Assembly: GCF_000761215.1 (NCBI RefSeq)
Contig: NZ_CP009438.1
Location: forward strand, 1,116,001 to 1,180,000
DNA length: 64,000 nucleotides
Reading direction: 5' to 3'
Source of the DNA: Streptomyces glaucescens
GTDB taxonomy: Bacteria; Actinomycetota; Actinomycetes; Streptomycetales; Streptomycetaceae
How positions within the stretch are numbered: the first letter of the stretch is position 1; each line of letters begins with the position of its first letter. Shown piece by piece: positions 1 to 7,997 of the stretch. Under the pieces are notes generated by a model, which saw only the letters and a program-made list of their open reading frames with translations, ran no database searches and had not been told where the DNA came from. The translations under genes and the position numbers were made by a program.

Positions 1-897
1 CGCCGCGGCCCCGGCGAGCGGGACGCGCTCGCTGACCAGCGGCTTGATCGCGCCCCGGGCGGCCAGGTCGGTGAGCTGGTCGTGGCAGTGCCGGACCAGC
101 TTCGGGTTCTTGGTGTTGTACAGGCCCCAGTGCAGGCCGAGGACCGAGTAGTTCTTCACCAGGGCGTGGTTGAGCGCGGGGCTCGGGATGGTGCCGCTCG
201 CGAAGCCGACGACCACGATCCGCCCTTCGAAGGCGACCGTCTTGGCGGACTGGGTGTAGGCCTCCCCGCCCACGGGGTCGTAGATCACGTCGGCGCCCCG
301 GCCGCCGGTGGCCTCCTTGACGGCGGCGACGACGTCCTCGGTCCGCCGGTCGATCACGGTGTCGCAGCCCAGTTCCCGGGCGACGGCGGCCTTGTCGGCA
401 CCGCCGACGACACCGATGACGGTGGCGCCGGCCGCCTTGCCGAGCTGGACGGCCGCGCTGCCGACGCCGCCCGCGGCGGCGTGGACGAGCAGGGTCTCGC
501 CGGCCTGGAGGCCGGCCCGCCGGTGCAGGCCGAACCAGCCGGTCTGGTAGCCGATGTGCAGGGCGGCGGCCTCGGCGTCGTCCAGCGACTCGGGGGCGGG
601 CAGCAGGACGGCGGCGTCCGCGACGGCGTACTCGGCGAAGCCGCCGTACGGCAGCGCGGGGTTGCCGATGACCCGGCGGCCGTCCTCGGTCTCGCCGCAG
701 ATCTCCACTCCGGGGGTGAAGGGCAGCGGCGGCCGGATCTGGTACTGGCCCCGGCACAGCAGCGCGTCCGGGAAGTTGACGTTCGCGGCGCGCACTCTCA
801 CCAGGACCTGGCCGTCACCGGGTGTGGGGCGCTCGGCCTCCGCCAGGCGCATCACCTCGCCCGGCTCGCCGTTCTCGTGCACGTGCCATGCCTGCAT
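1..897 (-). CDS. NADPH:quinone oxidoreductase family protein (C-terminus outside window)
   Basis: This is a medium-chain, zinc-free quinone oxidoreductase of the MDR superfamily, expected to use NADPH to reduce quinones or enones in the cytosol. The protein starts MQAWHVHENGEPGEVMRL at the ATG at 897 and 299 residues are visible; the family is usually 320-330 residues, so roughly 25 residues are lost past base 1. An N-terminal GroES-like half (VRVRAANVNFPDALL, PGVEICGE) is followed by a Rossmann half with the nucleotide loop AAAGGVGSAAVQLGKA. The structural and catalytic zinc cysteines of alcohol dehydrogenases are absent, which supports the quinone reductase call. It is convergent with nothing in view, and the next gene on the same strand (XRE-cupin) starts about 700 bases upstream. 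The substrate is unknown. Confidence 0.9.
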   Translation of the reverse strand, partial: MQAWHVHENGEPGEVMRLAEAERPTPGDGQVLVRVRAANVNFPDALLCRGQYQIRPPLPFTPGVEICGETEDGRRVIGNPALPYGGFAEYAVADAAVLLPAPESLDDAEAAALHIGYQTGWFGLHRRAGLQAGETLLVHAAAGGVGSAAVQLGKAAGATVIGVVGGADKAAVARELGCDTVIDRRTEDVVAAVKEATGGRGADVIYDPVGGEAYTQSAKTVAFEGRIVVVGFASGTIPSPALNHALVKNYSVLGLHWGLYNTKNPKLVRHCHDQLTDLAARGAIKPLVSERVPLAGAAA

Positions 898-1005
898 GCG
901 GTGCCTCCACGGGGGACTGCTTCGTCTGACCGGGGTCGGATCGCATACTAAGCGGTCGCTTGCCGTTCAGGGAACAGCCGGAGGGGCACCCGTCTGATCC
1001 GGGGC

Positions 1006-1590
1006 TCACCCGCCGGCCGCGCTCTTCGGCCGCGCCCGCACGTGCATCCGCTCGCCCTGCGGGCCGAACAGGCTGAGGAACTCCACCGGCCCCTCCCCGG
1101 TCGACCCGAACCAGTGCGGCACCCGGGTGTCGAACTCCGCCGCCTCCCCGGACGTGAGCACCACGTCGTGCTCGCCCAGCACCAGCCTGAGCCGCCCGGC
1201 CAGCACGTACAGCCACTCGTAGCCCTCATGCGTCTGCGGGGCCGGGTCCAGGCGCCGCTTCGGCTCGATGATCTTGTACGCCTGGAGTCCGCCGGGCTGC
1301 CGGGTGAGCGGGATCAACGTCCGGCCGTCCCGCTCGATCGGCTTGACGGGCCGCACCCGGGGGTCCCCGACCCGCGGCGCGCCGACCAGTTCGTCCAGCG
1401 GGACCTGGTGGGCCTGGGCGATCGGCAGCAGCAGCTCCAGGGACGGCCTGCGCCGGCCGGACTCCAGCCGCGACAGCGTGCTCACCGAGATGCCGGTCGC
1501 CTCGGACAGCGCCGCGAGCGTCACCTCCTTCTCCTTGCGGATCCGCCGCAGTCTCGGGCCCACGCCCGCCAGAACCTCATCGGTACCCAT
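1006..1590 (-). CDS. XRE-family regulator with C-terminal cupin domain
   Basis: This is a DNA-binding regulator of 194 residues. An N-terminal helix-turn-helix of the lambda-repressor type occupies about residues 10-65 (LRRIRKEKEVTLAALSEATG, then ISVSTLSRLESGRRRPS). A single-stranded beta-helix cupin domain occupies about 110-185 (HEGYEWLYVLAGRLRLVLGE, then FDTRVPHWFGS) and probably senses a small ligand. The ATG at 1590 is the first in-frame start before the helix-turn-helix. It diverges from a TrxR-like flavoprotein at 1669, with a 78-base shared intergenic region that carries an inverted repeat. This is the usual arrangement for a regulator controlling itself and the oxidoreductase. The ligand is not predictable from sequence. 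Confidence 0.93.
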   Translation of the reverse strand: MGTDEVLAGVGPRLRRIRKEKEVTLAALSEATGISVSTLSRLESGRRRPSLELLLPIAQAHQVPLDELVGAPRVGDPRVRPVKPIERDGRTLIPLTRQPGGLQAYKIIEPKRRLDPAPQTHEGYEWLYVLAGRLRLVLGEHDVVLTSGEAAEFDTRVPHWFGSTGEGPVEFLSLFGPQGERMHVRARPKSAAGG

Positions 1591-1610
1591 GACTCACATT
1601 GCAGTTTCGG

Positions 1611-1622
1611 CAAACTTGTTTG
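1611..1622. promoter_or_regulatory. Inverted repeat between XRE-cupin gene and flavoprotein gene (candidate operator)
   Basis: CAAAC and GTTTG form a perfect 5-bp inverted repeat with a TT centre. It sits in an unusually A+T-rich 30-base patch of the 78-base divergent intergenic region (starts at 1590 and 1669). Its position suggests binding by the XRE-cupin regulator, but it is short and no second copy was found. Confidence 0.35.
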
Positions 1623-1668
1623 TCAATGCCGCCCTGCCCGCGCGACCGTCGGACGCGGAGGTGGTCAC

Positions 1669-2658
1669 ATGACCGAGCATTCGACCGAGACCCGCGCGGC
1701 GACCGGCGGGGCGGCCCGGCAGCCCGAGGGAACCGAGACGTACGAGGTGGTCGTCGTCGGCGGCGGCAGCGCCGGCCTGTCCGCCGCGCTGGTCCTGGGC
1801 CGGGCCCGCCGCCGGACGCTCGTCGTCGACGCCGGCGAGCCCCGCAACGCGCCCGCCGCCCACATGCAGGGCTATCTCTCCCGCGACGGCATGCCGCCCG
1901 CCGACTTCCTGGCCCTCGGCCGCGAGGAGGTCGCCCGCTACGGCGTCGAGCTGGTCCGGGACCGGGCGGTGGACGTCACCCGGGACGGGGACTTCGCCGT
2001 GGCGCTGGAGAGCGGCCGGACCGTGCGGGCCCGGCGGCTGATCGTCACCACCGGCCTGCGGGACGAGCTGCCCGCCGTGCCCGGGGTCGCCGAGCGGTTC
2101 GGGCGCGATGTGCTGCACTGCCCGTACTGCCACGGCTGGGAGGTGCGCGACCGGGCCTTCGGCGTGCTCGCCGCGTCACCGCTGAGCGTGCACCAGGCGC
2201 TGATGGTCACCCAGTGGTCGAAGGACGTGACGTTCTTCCTGCACACGGTCGCCGGGGACGACCTGCCGGACGGCGATCTGCGCAGGCTCGCCGCGGCCGG
2301 GGTGACCGTCGTGCCCGGCGAGGTGGCGGAGGTGGTGGCCGAGGACGACCGGCTCACCGCGGTCCGGCTCGCGGACGGCTCCGCGCACGCCCGCGAGGTG
2401 CTGTTCGTCTCCCCGCGCCCGGTGCCGCGGACCGGGCTGCTGGAGCGGCTGGGCGCCGCCTTCCACGAGACCCCGTTCGGCAGCTACCCCGTGGTGGACG
2501 CGCACGGCCTGACCAGCGTCCCCGGCGTCTGGGCGGCGGGCAACGCGATCGGCTTCGCCGAGCAGGTCGTCCACGCGGCGAGCGGCGGCTACCGGGCCGC
2601 CGCCGCGCTCAACGGGGAACTGCTGATGACCGACCTGGACTCCGCGGTGCGGGTGTAG
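1669..2658 (+). CDS. NAD(P)/FAD-dependent oxidoreductase, thioredoxin-reductase-like
   Basis: This is a 329-residue flavoprotein. The FAD-binding motif is VVVGGGSAGLSAALVLGRAR near residue 25-45. A redox-type CPYC motif (LHCPYCHGWEVRD) lies near residue 147, and the C-terminal FAD segment is GVWAAGNAIGFAEQVVHAAS. The protein resembles the small thioredoxin-reductase-like family that accompanies XRE-cupin or Lrp regulators in actinobacteria, rather than housekeeping TrxB: the NADP-binding central domain is divergent, with no intact GxGxxA where it is expected. The ATG at 1669 follows GGAGGTGG at about 1656-1663. An open frame extends further upstream, but that region overlaps the divergent regulator gene. 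The electron acceptor is unknown. Confidence 0.88.
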   Translation: MTEHSTETRAATGGAARQPEGTETYEVVVVGGGSAGLSAALVLGRARRRTLVVDAGEPRNAPAAHMQGYLSRDGMPPADFLALGREEVARYGVELVRDRAVDVTRDGDFAVALESGRTVRARRLIVTTGLRDELPAVPGVAERFGRDVLHCPYCHGWEVRDRAFGVLAASPLSVHQALMVTQWSKDVTFFLHTVAGDDLPDGDLRRLAAAGVTVVPGEVAEVVAEDDRLTAVRLADGSAHAREVLFVSPRPVPRTGLLERLGAAFHETPFGSYPVVDAHGLTSVPGVWAAGNAIGFAEQVVHAASGGYRAAAALNGELLMTDLDSAVRV

Positions 2659-2687
2659 ACCCGGCCGTGCCGGTGCACCATGACTGC

Positions 2688-4226
2688 ATGCTGCTGGCCC
2701 GGCTCGCCCAGGTGTCCCGGGAGGTCGCCGCCACCTCGGCGCGCTCCCGCAAGACCGCGCTGCTCGCGGAGCTGTTCCGCGAGGCACAGGCGGCGGACGT
2801 CCCCGTGGTCATCCCGTACCTGGCGGGGCGGCTGCCGCAGGGGCGGCTCGGCGTCGGATGGAAGGTGCTCGGCCGCCCCGTCGCCCCGGCCGCCGAACCC
2901 AGCCTGACCGTGCGGGAGGTGGACGCCCGGCTCACCGCCCTCGGCGAGGTCTCCGGACCCGGCTCGCAGGCCGAGCGGACGCGGCTGGTCGGGGAGCTGA
3001 TGGGCGCGGCCACGCAGGAGGAGCAGCGGTTCCTGCTGGGCCTGCTCACCGGCGAGGTCCGCCAGGGCGCGCTGGACGCGGTGGCCGTGGAGGGCCTGGC
3101 GGGCGCGACCGGCGCGCCGCCCGCCGACGTCCGCCGGGCGGTGATGCTGGCGGGCTCGCTCCAGACCGTGGCGCAGGCGCTGCTCACCGAGGGCCCGCCC
3201 GCCCTGGAGCGCTTCCGGCTCACCGTCGGCCGCCCGGTGCTGCCGATGCTCGCGCACAGCGCGTCCTCGGTGGCGGAGGCGGTCGGCAAGCTGGGCGTCT
3301 GCGCGGTGGAGGAGAAGCTGGACGGCATCCGTGTCCAGGTGCACCGGGACGGCGGCACCGTACGGCTGTACACCCGCACCCTCGACGACATCACCGGCCG
3401 GCTGCCCGAGGTGACGGCGGCGGCGCTGGAGCTGCGCGGCGAGCGGTTCGTCCTGGACGGCGAGGTCATCGCCTTCGACGCGGACGGCCGGCCGCGCTCG
3501 TTCCAGGAGACCGCGGGCCGCGTCGGCTCCCGAGTGGACGTGGCGACCGCCGCCGAGGCGGTGCCGGTCTCCCCCGTCTTCTTCGACGCCCTCTCGGTCG
3601 ACGGGCGCGATCTGCTCGACCTGCCGTTCGCCGAGCGGCACGCGGAGCTGGCCCGGCTGGTGCCCGAGCCGATGCGGGTGCGGCGCACGGTGGTGTCCGG
3701 GCCCGGCGGCCTGCCCGCGGCGGAGGAGTTCCTGGCCGAGACGCTGGCCCGGGGCCACGAGGGCGTGGTGGTCAAGGACCTCGGCGCGCCCTACAGCGCG
3801 GGCCGGCGCGGCGCGTCCTGGCTGAAGGTCAAACCCGTGCACACCCTCGACCTGGTGGTGCTCGCCGCCGAGTGGGGCCACGGCCGCCGCACCGGCAGGC
3901 TCTCCAACCTGCACCTGGGCGCCCGCCGCGAGGACGGCTCGTACGCCATGCTCGGCAAGACCTTCAAGGGCCTGACGGACGCGCTGCTGGCCTGGCAGAC
4001 CGAACGCCTGCGGGAGCTGGCGGTGTCCGACGACGGCCATGTGGTGACCGTCCGGCCGGAACTGGTCGTGGAGATCGCCTACGACGGCCTGCAGCGCTCC
4101 ACCCGCTACCCGGCCGGTGTCACGCTCCGCTTCGCCCGCGTGGTCCGCTACCGCGAGGACAAGCGGCCGCAGGACGCCGACACCGTCGAGACCGTGCTGG
4201 CCGCCCATCCGGAGGTACGGCCGTGA
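2688..4226 (+). CDS. ATP-dependent DNA ligase (LigB-type)
   Basis: This 512-residue enzyme seals DNA nicks with ATP and belongs to the archaeal/actinobacterial LigB group, accessory to NAD-dependent LigA. An N-terminal DNA-binding domain spans roughly residues 1-180. The nucleotidyltransferase motif I is EEKLDGIR at 208-215, so Lys210 is the predicted adenylated residue. Further motifs are VLDGEVIAFD, HEGVVVKD (motif IV) and SWLKVKP (motif V), and an OB-fold domain ends the protein. The ATG at 2688 was chosen because upstream in-frame sequence belongs to the flavoprotein. The stop overlaps the GTG of the following NUDIX gene, so the two are translationally coupled. There is no LigD polymerase or nuclease domain. 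Confidence 0.93.
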   Translation: MLLARLAQVSREVAATSARSRKTALLAELFREAQAADVPVVIPYLAGRLPQGRLGVGWKVLGRPVAPAAEPSLTVREVDARLTALGEVSGPGSQAERTRLVGELMGAATQEEQRFLLGLLTGEVRQGALDAVAVEGLAGATGAPPADVRRAVMLAGSLQTVAQALLTEGPPALERFRLTVGRPVLPMLAHSASSVAEAVGKLGVCAVEEKLDGIRVQVHRDGGTVRLYTRTLDDITGRLPEVTAAALELRGERFVLDGEVIAFDADGRPRSFQETAGRVGSRVDVATAAEAVPVSPVFFDALSVDGRDLLDLPFAERHAELARLVPEPMRVRRTVVSGPGGLPAAEEFLAETLARGHEGVVVKDLGAPYSAGRRGASWLKVKPVHTLDLVVLAAEWGHGRRTGRLSNLHLGARREDGSYAMLGKTFKGLTDALLAWQTERLRELAVSDDGHVVTVRPELVVEIAYDGLQRSTRYPAGVTLRFARVVRYREDKRPQDADTVETVLAAHPEVRP

Positions 4227-4687
4227 CCGCCCGGCGCAGCGCGGGGCTGCTGCTGTTCCGGCGCACCGGCCAGGGCCTCGAGGTGCTGCTCGGCCATATG
4301 GGCGGGCCGTACTTCGCCGGGAAGGACGCCGGGGCCTGGACGGTGCCGAAGGGCGAGTACGCGCCGGACGAGCCCGCCTGGGAGGCCGCCCGCCGTGAGT
4401 TCCGGGAGGAGCTGGGGCTGGAGCCGCCCGACGGGGAGGCCGTGCCGCTCGGCGAGGTCCGCCAGACCGGCGGGAAGACCGTGACGGTGTGGGCGGTGGA
4501 GGGCGACCTTGACCCGGAGGCCGTCCGTCCCGGCACGTTCACCATGGAGTGGCCGCCGCGCAGCGGGCGGGCGGCCGAGTTCCCCGAGCTGGACCGGGTC
4601 CGCTGGTTCGGCCTGGACGCGGGCAGGGCCGTGATCGTCGGCGCGCAGGCCGCGTTTCTCGACCGCCTGGCGGAGCACTCGCCCTGA
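4223..4687 (+). CDS. NUDIX hydrolase
   Basis: A 154-residue NUDIX-fold hydrolase that would cleave a nucleoside diphosphate linked to another moiety. The Nudix box is visible as GEYAPDEPAWEAARREFREE followed by LG, which fits Gx5Ex7REUxEExGU. The strand AWTVPKGEY precedes it, as in MutT/AP4A-type members. The GTG start at 4223 overlaps the DNA ligase stop in a GTGA arrangement, so the pair is probably one transcript. This suggests a nucleotide-sanitising or ligase-product-recycling role, but the substrate cannot be read from the sequence. Confidence 0.88.
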   Translation: MTARRSAGLLLFRRTGQGLEVLLGHMGGPYFAGKDAGAWTVPKGEYAPDEPAWEAARREFREELGLEPPDGEAVPLGEVRQTGGKTVTVWAVEGDLDPEAVRPGTFTMEWPPRSGRAAEFPELDRVRWFGLDAGRAVIVGAQAAFLDRLAEHSP

Positions 4688-4761
4688 GGAGACGCCCCGC
4701 GTTGCGGCCCCCGCCGCCGCGCGCGAAGGTCGAAGCACGCATCCTTGCCAGGAGGTCAGCC

Positions 4762-6147
4762 ATGCCCATCGCGACGGTGAACCCGGCGAACGGCGAGACG
4801 GTCAAGACGTACGAGGCCATGGGCGAGGAGGAGATCGAACGCCGGCTCCAGCTCGCCGAGGCCACCTTCCGCACCTACCGGACGACCTCCTTCGCCGAGC
4901 GGACCCGGCTGATGCACCGGGCCGCCGACCTCCTCGACGAGGACCGCCAGGACATCGCCCGGGTGATCACCACGGAGATGGGCAAGCCGGTGCGGCAGGC
5001 GCGGGCGGAGGCCGCCAAGTGCGCCAAGGCCATGCGCTGGTACGCCGACCACGCCGAGGAGCTGCTCGCCGACGAGGAGCCCGCGGCGGCCGATGCCCAC
5101 GACTCCGGCGCCTCCCGGGTGCTCGTCCGCTACCGGCCCCTCGGTCCCGTCCTCGCGGTGATGCCGTGGAACTTCCCGCTCTGGCAGGTGGTCCGGTTCG
5201 CCGCGCCCGCGCTGATGGCGGGCAACGTCGGGCTGCTCAAGCACGCCTCGAACGTGCCGCAGACCGCCCTGTACCTGGAGGACCTGTTCCACCGCGCGGG
5301 CTTCACCGAGGGCTGCTTCCAGACCCTGCTGATCGGCTCCGCGGCGGTCGACGACCTGCTGCGCGACGAGCGGATCAAGGCCGCCACCCTGACGGGCAGC
5401 GAGCCCGCGGGCCGCGCCGTCGCCTCCACCGCCGGAGAGATGATCAAGAAGACGGTGCTGGAGCTGGGCGGCAGCGACCCGTTCGTCGTCATGCCCTCGG
5501 CCGACCTGGACCGCGCCGCAGAGGTCGCGGTCGACGCCCGCTGCCAGAACGCCGGGCAGTCCTGTATCGCCGCCAAGCGGTTCATCGTGCACACGGACGT
5601 CTACGACGCCTTCGCCGAGCGGTTCGTCGCCGGGATGAAGGCGCTGAAGGTCGGCGACCCGGCGGACGAGGAGACCGACGTCGGGCCGCTGTCCAGCGAG
5701 CGCGGGCGGGCCGACCTGGAGGAGCTGGTGGACGACGCGGTGCGCGGCGGCGCGACGGTGCTGTGCGGTGGCGAACGCCCCGAGGGGCCGGGCTGGTACT
5801 ACCCGCCGACCGTCCTCGCCGGGATCACCCGGGAGATGCGCGTCCACCGCGAGGAGACGTTCGGGCCGGTCGCGACCCTGTACCGGGCGGGCGACCTGGA
5901 CGAGGCCGTGCTGATCGCCAACGACTCGGAGTTCGGGCTCAGTTCCAACGTGTGGACGCGGGACGAGAAGGAGGTCGACCGGTTCGTCAGGGACCTGGAG
6001 GCCGGCGGTGTGTACGTCAACGGGATGACCGCGTCCCACCCGGCGTTCCCGTTCGGCGGGGTGAAGCGTTCCGGGTACGGGCGTGAGCTGTCCGGGCACG
6101 GAATCCGCGAGTTCTGCAACATCACCACGGTTTGGCACGGTGCGTGA
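4762..6147 (+). CDS. NADP-dependent succinate-semialdehyde dehydrogenase family protein
   Basis: A 461-residue aldehyde dehydrogenase that oxidises an aldehyde to a carboxylate with NAD(P). MPWNFPLWQ at about 135-143 is the cofactor-binding motif, Glu234 (LELGG) is the general base and Cys268 (GQSC) is the nucleophile. The short length and close match to the YneI/GabD2 style (no long N-terminal extension) favour succinate-semialdehyde as substrate, though this is family-level inference. A strong ribosome-binding site (AGGAGG at about 4750) fixes the ATG at 4762. It is separated by about 75 bases from the ligase/NUDIX pair and stands as a single gene; gabT is not adjacent. Confidence 0.88.
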   Translation: MPIATVNPANGETVKTYEAMGEEEIERRLQLAEATFRTYRTTSFAERTRLMHRAADLLDEDRQDIARVITTEMGKPVRQARAEAAKCAKAMRWYADHAEELLADEEPAAADAHDSGASRVLVRYRPLGPVLAVMPWNFPLWQVVRFAAPALMAGNVGLLKHASNVPQTALYLEDLFHRAGFTEGCFQTLLIGSAAVDDLLRDERIKAATLTGSEPAGRAVASTAGEMIKKTVLELGGSDPFVVMPSADLDRAAEVAVDARCQNAGQSCIAAKRFIVHTDVYDAFAERFVAGMKALKVGDPADEETDVGPLSSERGRADLEELVDDAVRGGATVLCGGERPEGPGWYYPPTVLAGITREMRVHREETFGPVATLYRAGDLDEAVLIANDSEFGLSSNVWTRDEKEVDRFVRDLEAGGVYVNGMTASHPAFPFGGVKRSGYGRELSGHGIREFCNITTVWHGA

Positions 6148-6159
6148 GCGCCGCGCGGC

Positions 6160-6165
6160 TACGAT
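6160..6165 (+). promoter_or_regulatory. Candidate -10 element (leaderless start of the 6173 gene)
   Basis: TACGAT lies seven bases before the GTG start at 6173, with no purine-rich ribosome-binding site between them. Transcription would begin at or next to the start codon, as in many leaderless Streptomyces messages. Confidence 0.45.
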
Positions 6166-6172
6166 CCCGGTT

Positions 6173-6409
6173 GTGAACCGCGAAGTGACTCTGCCTCTGA
6201 TCGTCGATGACCGCGGGAACCTCCGAGTGGCCGCGGCCGATGTGAGCAAGCTGCTCCGCATGGTGGGCGGACGGTGGCTGCATCTCGTCGAGGCCGGTGA
6301 GGAAGGGCTCGACGAGGACACGGTGGCCACGCTGACCATCGAGCTGGCGAAACTGGCGGACCGGATCGACGTGGCGTGCATCGCGCACAGCAGCGGGGGC
6401 GCGCCGTAG
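6173..6409 (+). CDS. Small conserved streptomycete protein (DUF6213-like)
   Basis: A 78-residue cytosolic protein of unknown function. It begins VNREVTLPLIVDDRGNLRV and contains the conserved-looking segment LLRMVGGRWLHLVEAGEEG, followed by a helical, acidic half. I associate it with the DUF6213 family from memory. The GTG at 6173 was chosen because a -10-like TACGAT lies seven bases upstream (leaderless arrangement) and the residue pattern fits from that point. It is monocistronic and lies between the aldehyde dehydrogenase and the convergent small membrane gene. Confidence 0.72.
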   Translation: MNREVTLPLIVDDRGNLRVAAADVSKLLRMVGGRWLHLVEAGEEGLDEDTVATLTIELAKLADRIDVACIAHSSGGAP

Positions 6410-6432
6410 CGGGCACGCCGCGGCCCGGGTGC

Positions 6433-6546
6433 TCAGGCGCGGCGCCTGGCCCGGCACTCCCGGTGGAACTCGCGCACGATCCAGCAGCCCGTGGCGCCGA
6501 CGGTGAGCAGGACCAGCAGGCCGAGCAGGCCGGGAAGGACGATCAT
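6433..6546 (-). CDS. Single-pass small membrane protein
   Basis: A 37-residue open frame starting ATG at 6546. It encodes one hydrophobic segment (IVLPGLLGLLVLLTVGATGC, about residues 2-21) followed by an arginine-rich cytosolic tail (REFHRECRARRRA). The positive-inside tail and clean stop support a real membrane microprotein, but there is no family match I recognise. It lies 24 bases from the convergent DUF6213-like gene and just downstream of the acyl-CoA dehydrogenase on the same strand. Confidence 0.5.
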   Translation of the reverse strand: MIVLPGLLGLLVLLTVGATGCWIVREFHRECRARRRA

Positions 6547-6598
6547 GCGGTCAGCATGACAGACGCCCCGTCCCGGCCGGCGGCCGGTGTGCCGTCCG

Positions 6599-7828
6599 CT
6601 AGCGGATCGGCATCCCCGACAGGGTGCGGGCGATCACCAGGCGCTGGATCTCGCTGGTGCCCTCGAAGATCGTGTAGATGGCGCTGTCCCGGTGCATGCG
6701 CTCGACCGGGTATTCCCGGGTGTAACCGTTGCCGCCGAGGATCTGGACCGCCTGGGCGGTGACGGTCTTCGCCGTCTCGCTGGCGAACAGCTTCGACATC
6801 GAGCCCTCGGCCGCCGTGAACGGCTTGCCGTTGACCGCCATCCAGGAGGCCCGCCAGACCAGCAGCCGCGCCGCGTCGATCCGGGTGCGCATGTCGGCGA
6901 GCTGGAAGGCGACGCCCTGGTTGTCGATGATCGGGCGGCCGAACTGCTCACGGGTCTTCGCGTAGTCGAGGGCGACCTCGTACGCGGCCCGGGCGGTGCC
7001 CACGGCCATGGCGCCGACCGCCGGGCGGGACGCCTCGAAGGTCGCCATCGCCGCGTTCTTCACCCGCTCCCCGCCGGACGCCTTCGCCCGCTCCCGGGCC
7101 CGCGCCAGCCGCTCGTCCAGCTTCTCCTTGCCGCCGAGCAGGCAGGAGCCGGGCACGCGCACCTGGTCGAGGATGACCTCGGCGGTGTGCGAGGCGCGGA
7201 TGCCGTGCTTCTTGAACTTCTGGCCCTGGGACAGGCCGGGGGTGCCCGGCGGGACGATGAAGGACGCGTGCCCCTTGGAGCCCAGCTCCGGGTCGACGAC
7301 CGCGACGACCACGTGCACGTTGGCGATGCCGCCGTTGGTGGCCCAGGTCTTCGTGCCGTTGATCACCCACTCGTCCTTGGCCTCGTCGTAGACGGCGCGG
7401 GTGCGCATCGAGGCGACGTCGGAGCCCGCGTCGGGCTCGGAGGAGCAGAACGCGGCGACCTTGACGTCGTTCGCGTCGCCGTACATCTGGGGGATCCAGG
7501 TGCCGATCTGCTCATCGGTGCCGTTGGCGAGGACGCCGACGGCGGCGAGGCCGGTGCCGACGATGGACAGGGCGATGCCGGCGTCGCCCCAGAACAGCTC
7601 CTCCATGGCCATGGGGATGCCGAGGCCGGTGGGGTCGAAGTACTGCTGGGCGTAGAAGTCGAGGGAGTAGATGCCGACCTTCGCGGCCTCCTGGATGACC
7701 GGCCAGGGGGTCTCCTCGCGCTCGTCCCACTCGGCGGCGGCGGGACGGATCACATCGGCTGCGAAGCCATGGAGCCAGTCCCGGACCTCCCTCTGCTCGT
7801 CGTTCAGCTCCATGGTGAACTCGGCCAT
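6599..7828 (-). CDS. Acyl-CoA dehydrogenase
   Basis: A 409-residue FAD enzyme that introduces the alpha-beta double bond into acyl-CoA thioesters in beta-oxidation or branched-chain catabolism. Typical signatures are visible: AAFCSSEPDAGSDVA (substrate/FAD region), TKTWATNGGIA, REQFGRPIIDNQ, and the C-terminal YTIFEGTSEIQ, in which Glu389 is the likely catalytic base. The full length matches the family. It diverges from a TetR-family gene at 7998, and the intergenic region carries GTTAC inverted repeats 26-55 bases upstream of this start, so it is probably the direct target of that regulator. The chain length is not predictable. Confidence 0.94.
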   Translation of the reverse strand: MAEFTMELNDEQREVRDWLHGFAADVIRPAAAEWDEREETPWPVIQEAAKVGIYSLDFYAQQYFDPTGLGIPMAMEELFWGDAGIALSIVGTGLAAVGVLANGTDEQIGTWIPQMYGDANDVKVAAFCSSEPDAGSDVASMRTRAVYDEAKDEWVINGTKTWATNGGIANVHVVVAVVDPELGSKGHASFIVPPGTPGLSQGQKFKKHGIRASHTAEVILDQVRVPGSCLLGGKEKLDERLARARERAKASGGERVKNAAMATFEASRPAVGAMAVGTARAAYEVALDYAKTREQFGRPIIDNQGVAFQLADMRTRIDAARLLVWRASWMAVNGKPFTAAEGSMSKLFASETAKTVTAQAVQILGGNGYTREYPVERMHRDSAIYTIFEGTSEIQRLVIARTLSGMPIR

Positions 7829-7861
7829 GTCCCCTCCAGCGGCACCCGTGCGTGTTACTTG

Positions 7862-7883
7862 CGGTAACCGCAGTCTGTTACCG
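7862..7883. promoter_or_regulatory. Candidate TetR operator between acyl-CoA dehydrogenase and TetR gene
   Basis: CGGTAAC (7862-7868) and GTTACCG (7877-7883) form a perfect 7-bp inverted repeat with 8 bases between. A further GTTAC at 7854-7858 pairs with the GTAAC at 7864-7868. The site sits next to the acyl-CoA dehydrogenase start (7828) and 115 bases before the TetR gene, a usual position for an operator controlling both. Confidence 0.55.
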
Positions 7884-7997
7884 GCGGGTAGGGAAAGTCA
7901 ACTCACCCGGCACCCCCGGCAGCCCGTTCGATGGGTGCGGCGCCCCGGGTGTTAGTTTGCGCAGGCGTCACCGACAGAGCACGGGTGGGGAGAGCAC

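Noticed and set aside
1599..2687. Upstream extension of the DNA ligase frame through the flavoprotein gene
   Set aside because: The added residues are Arg/Pro/Gly-rich and out of frame with the flavoprotein. Ligase homology begins at the ATG at 2688.
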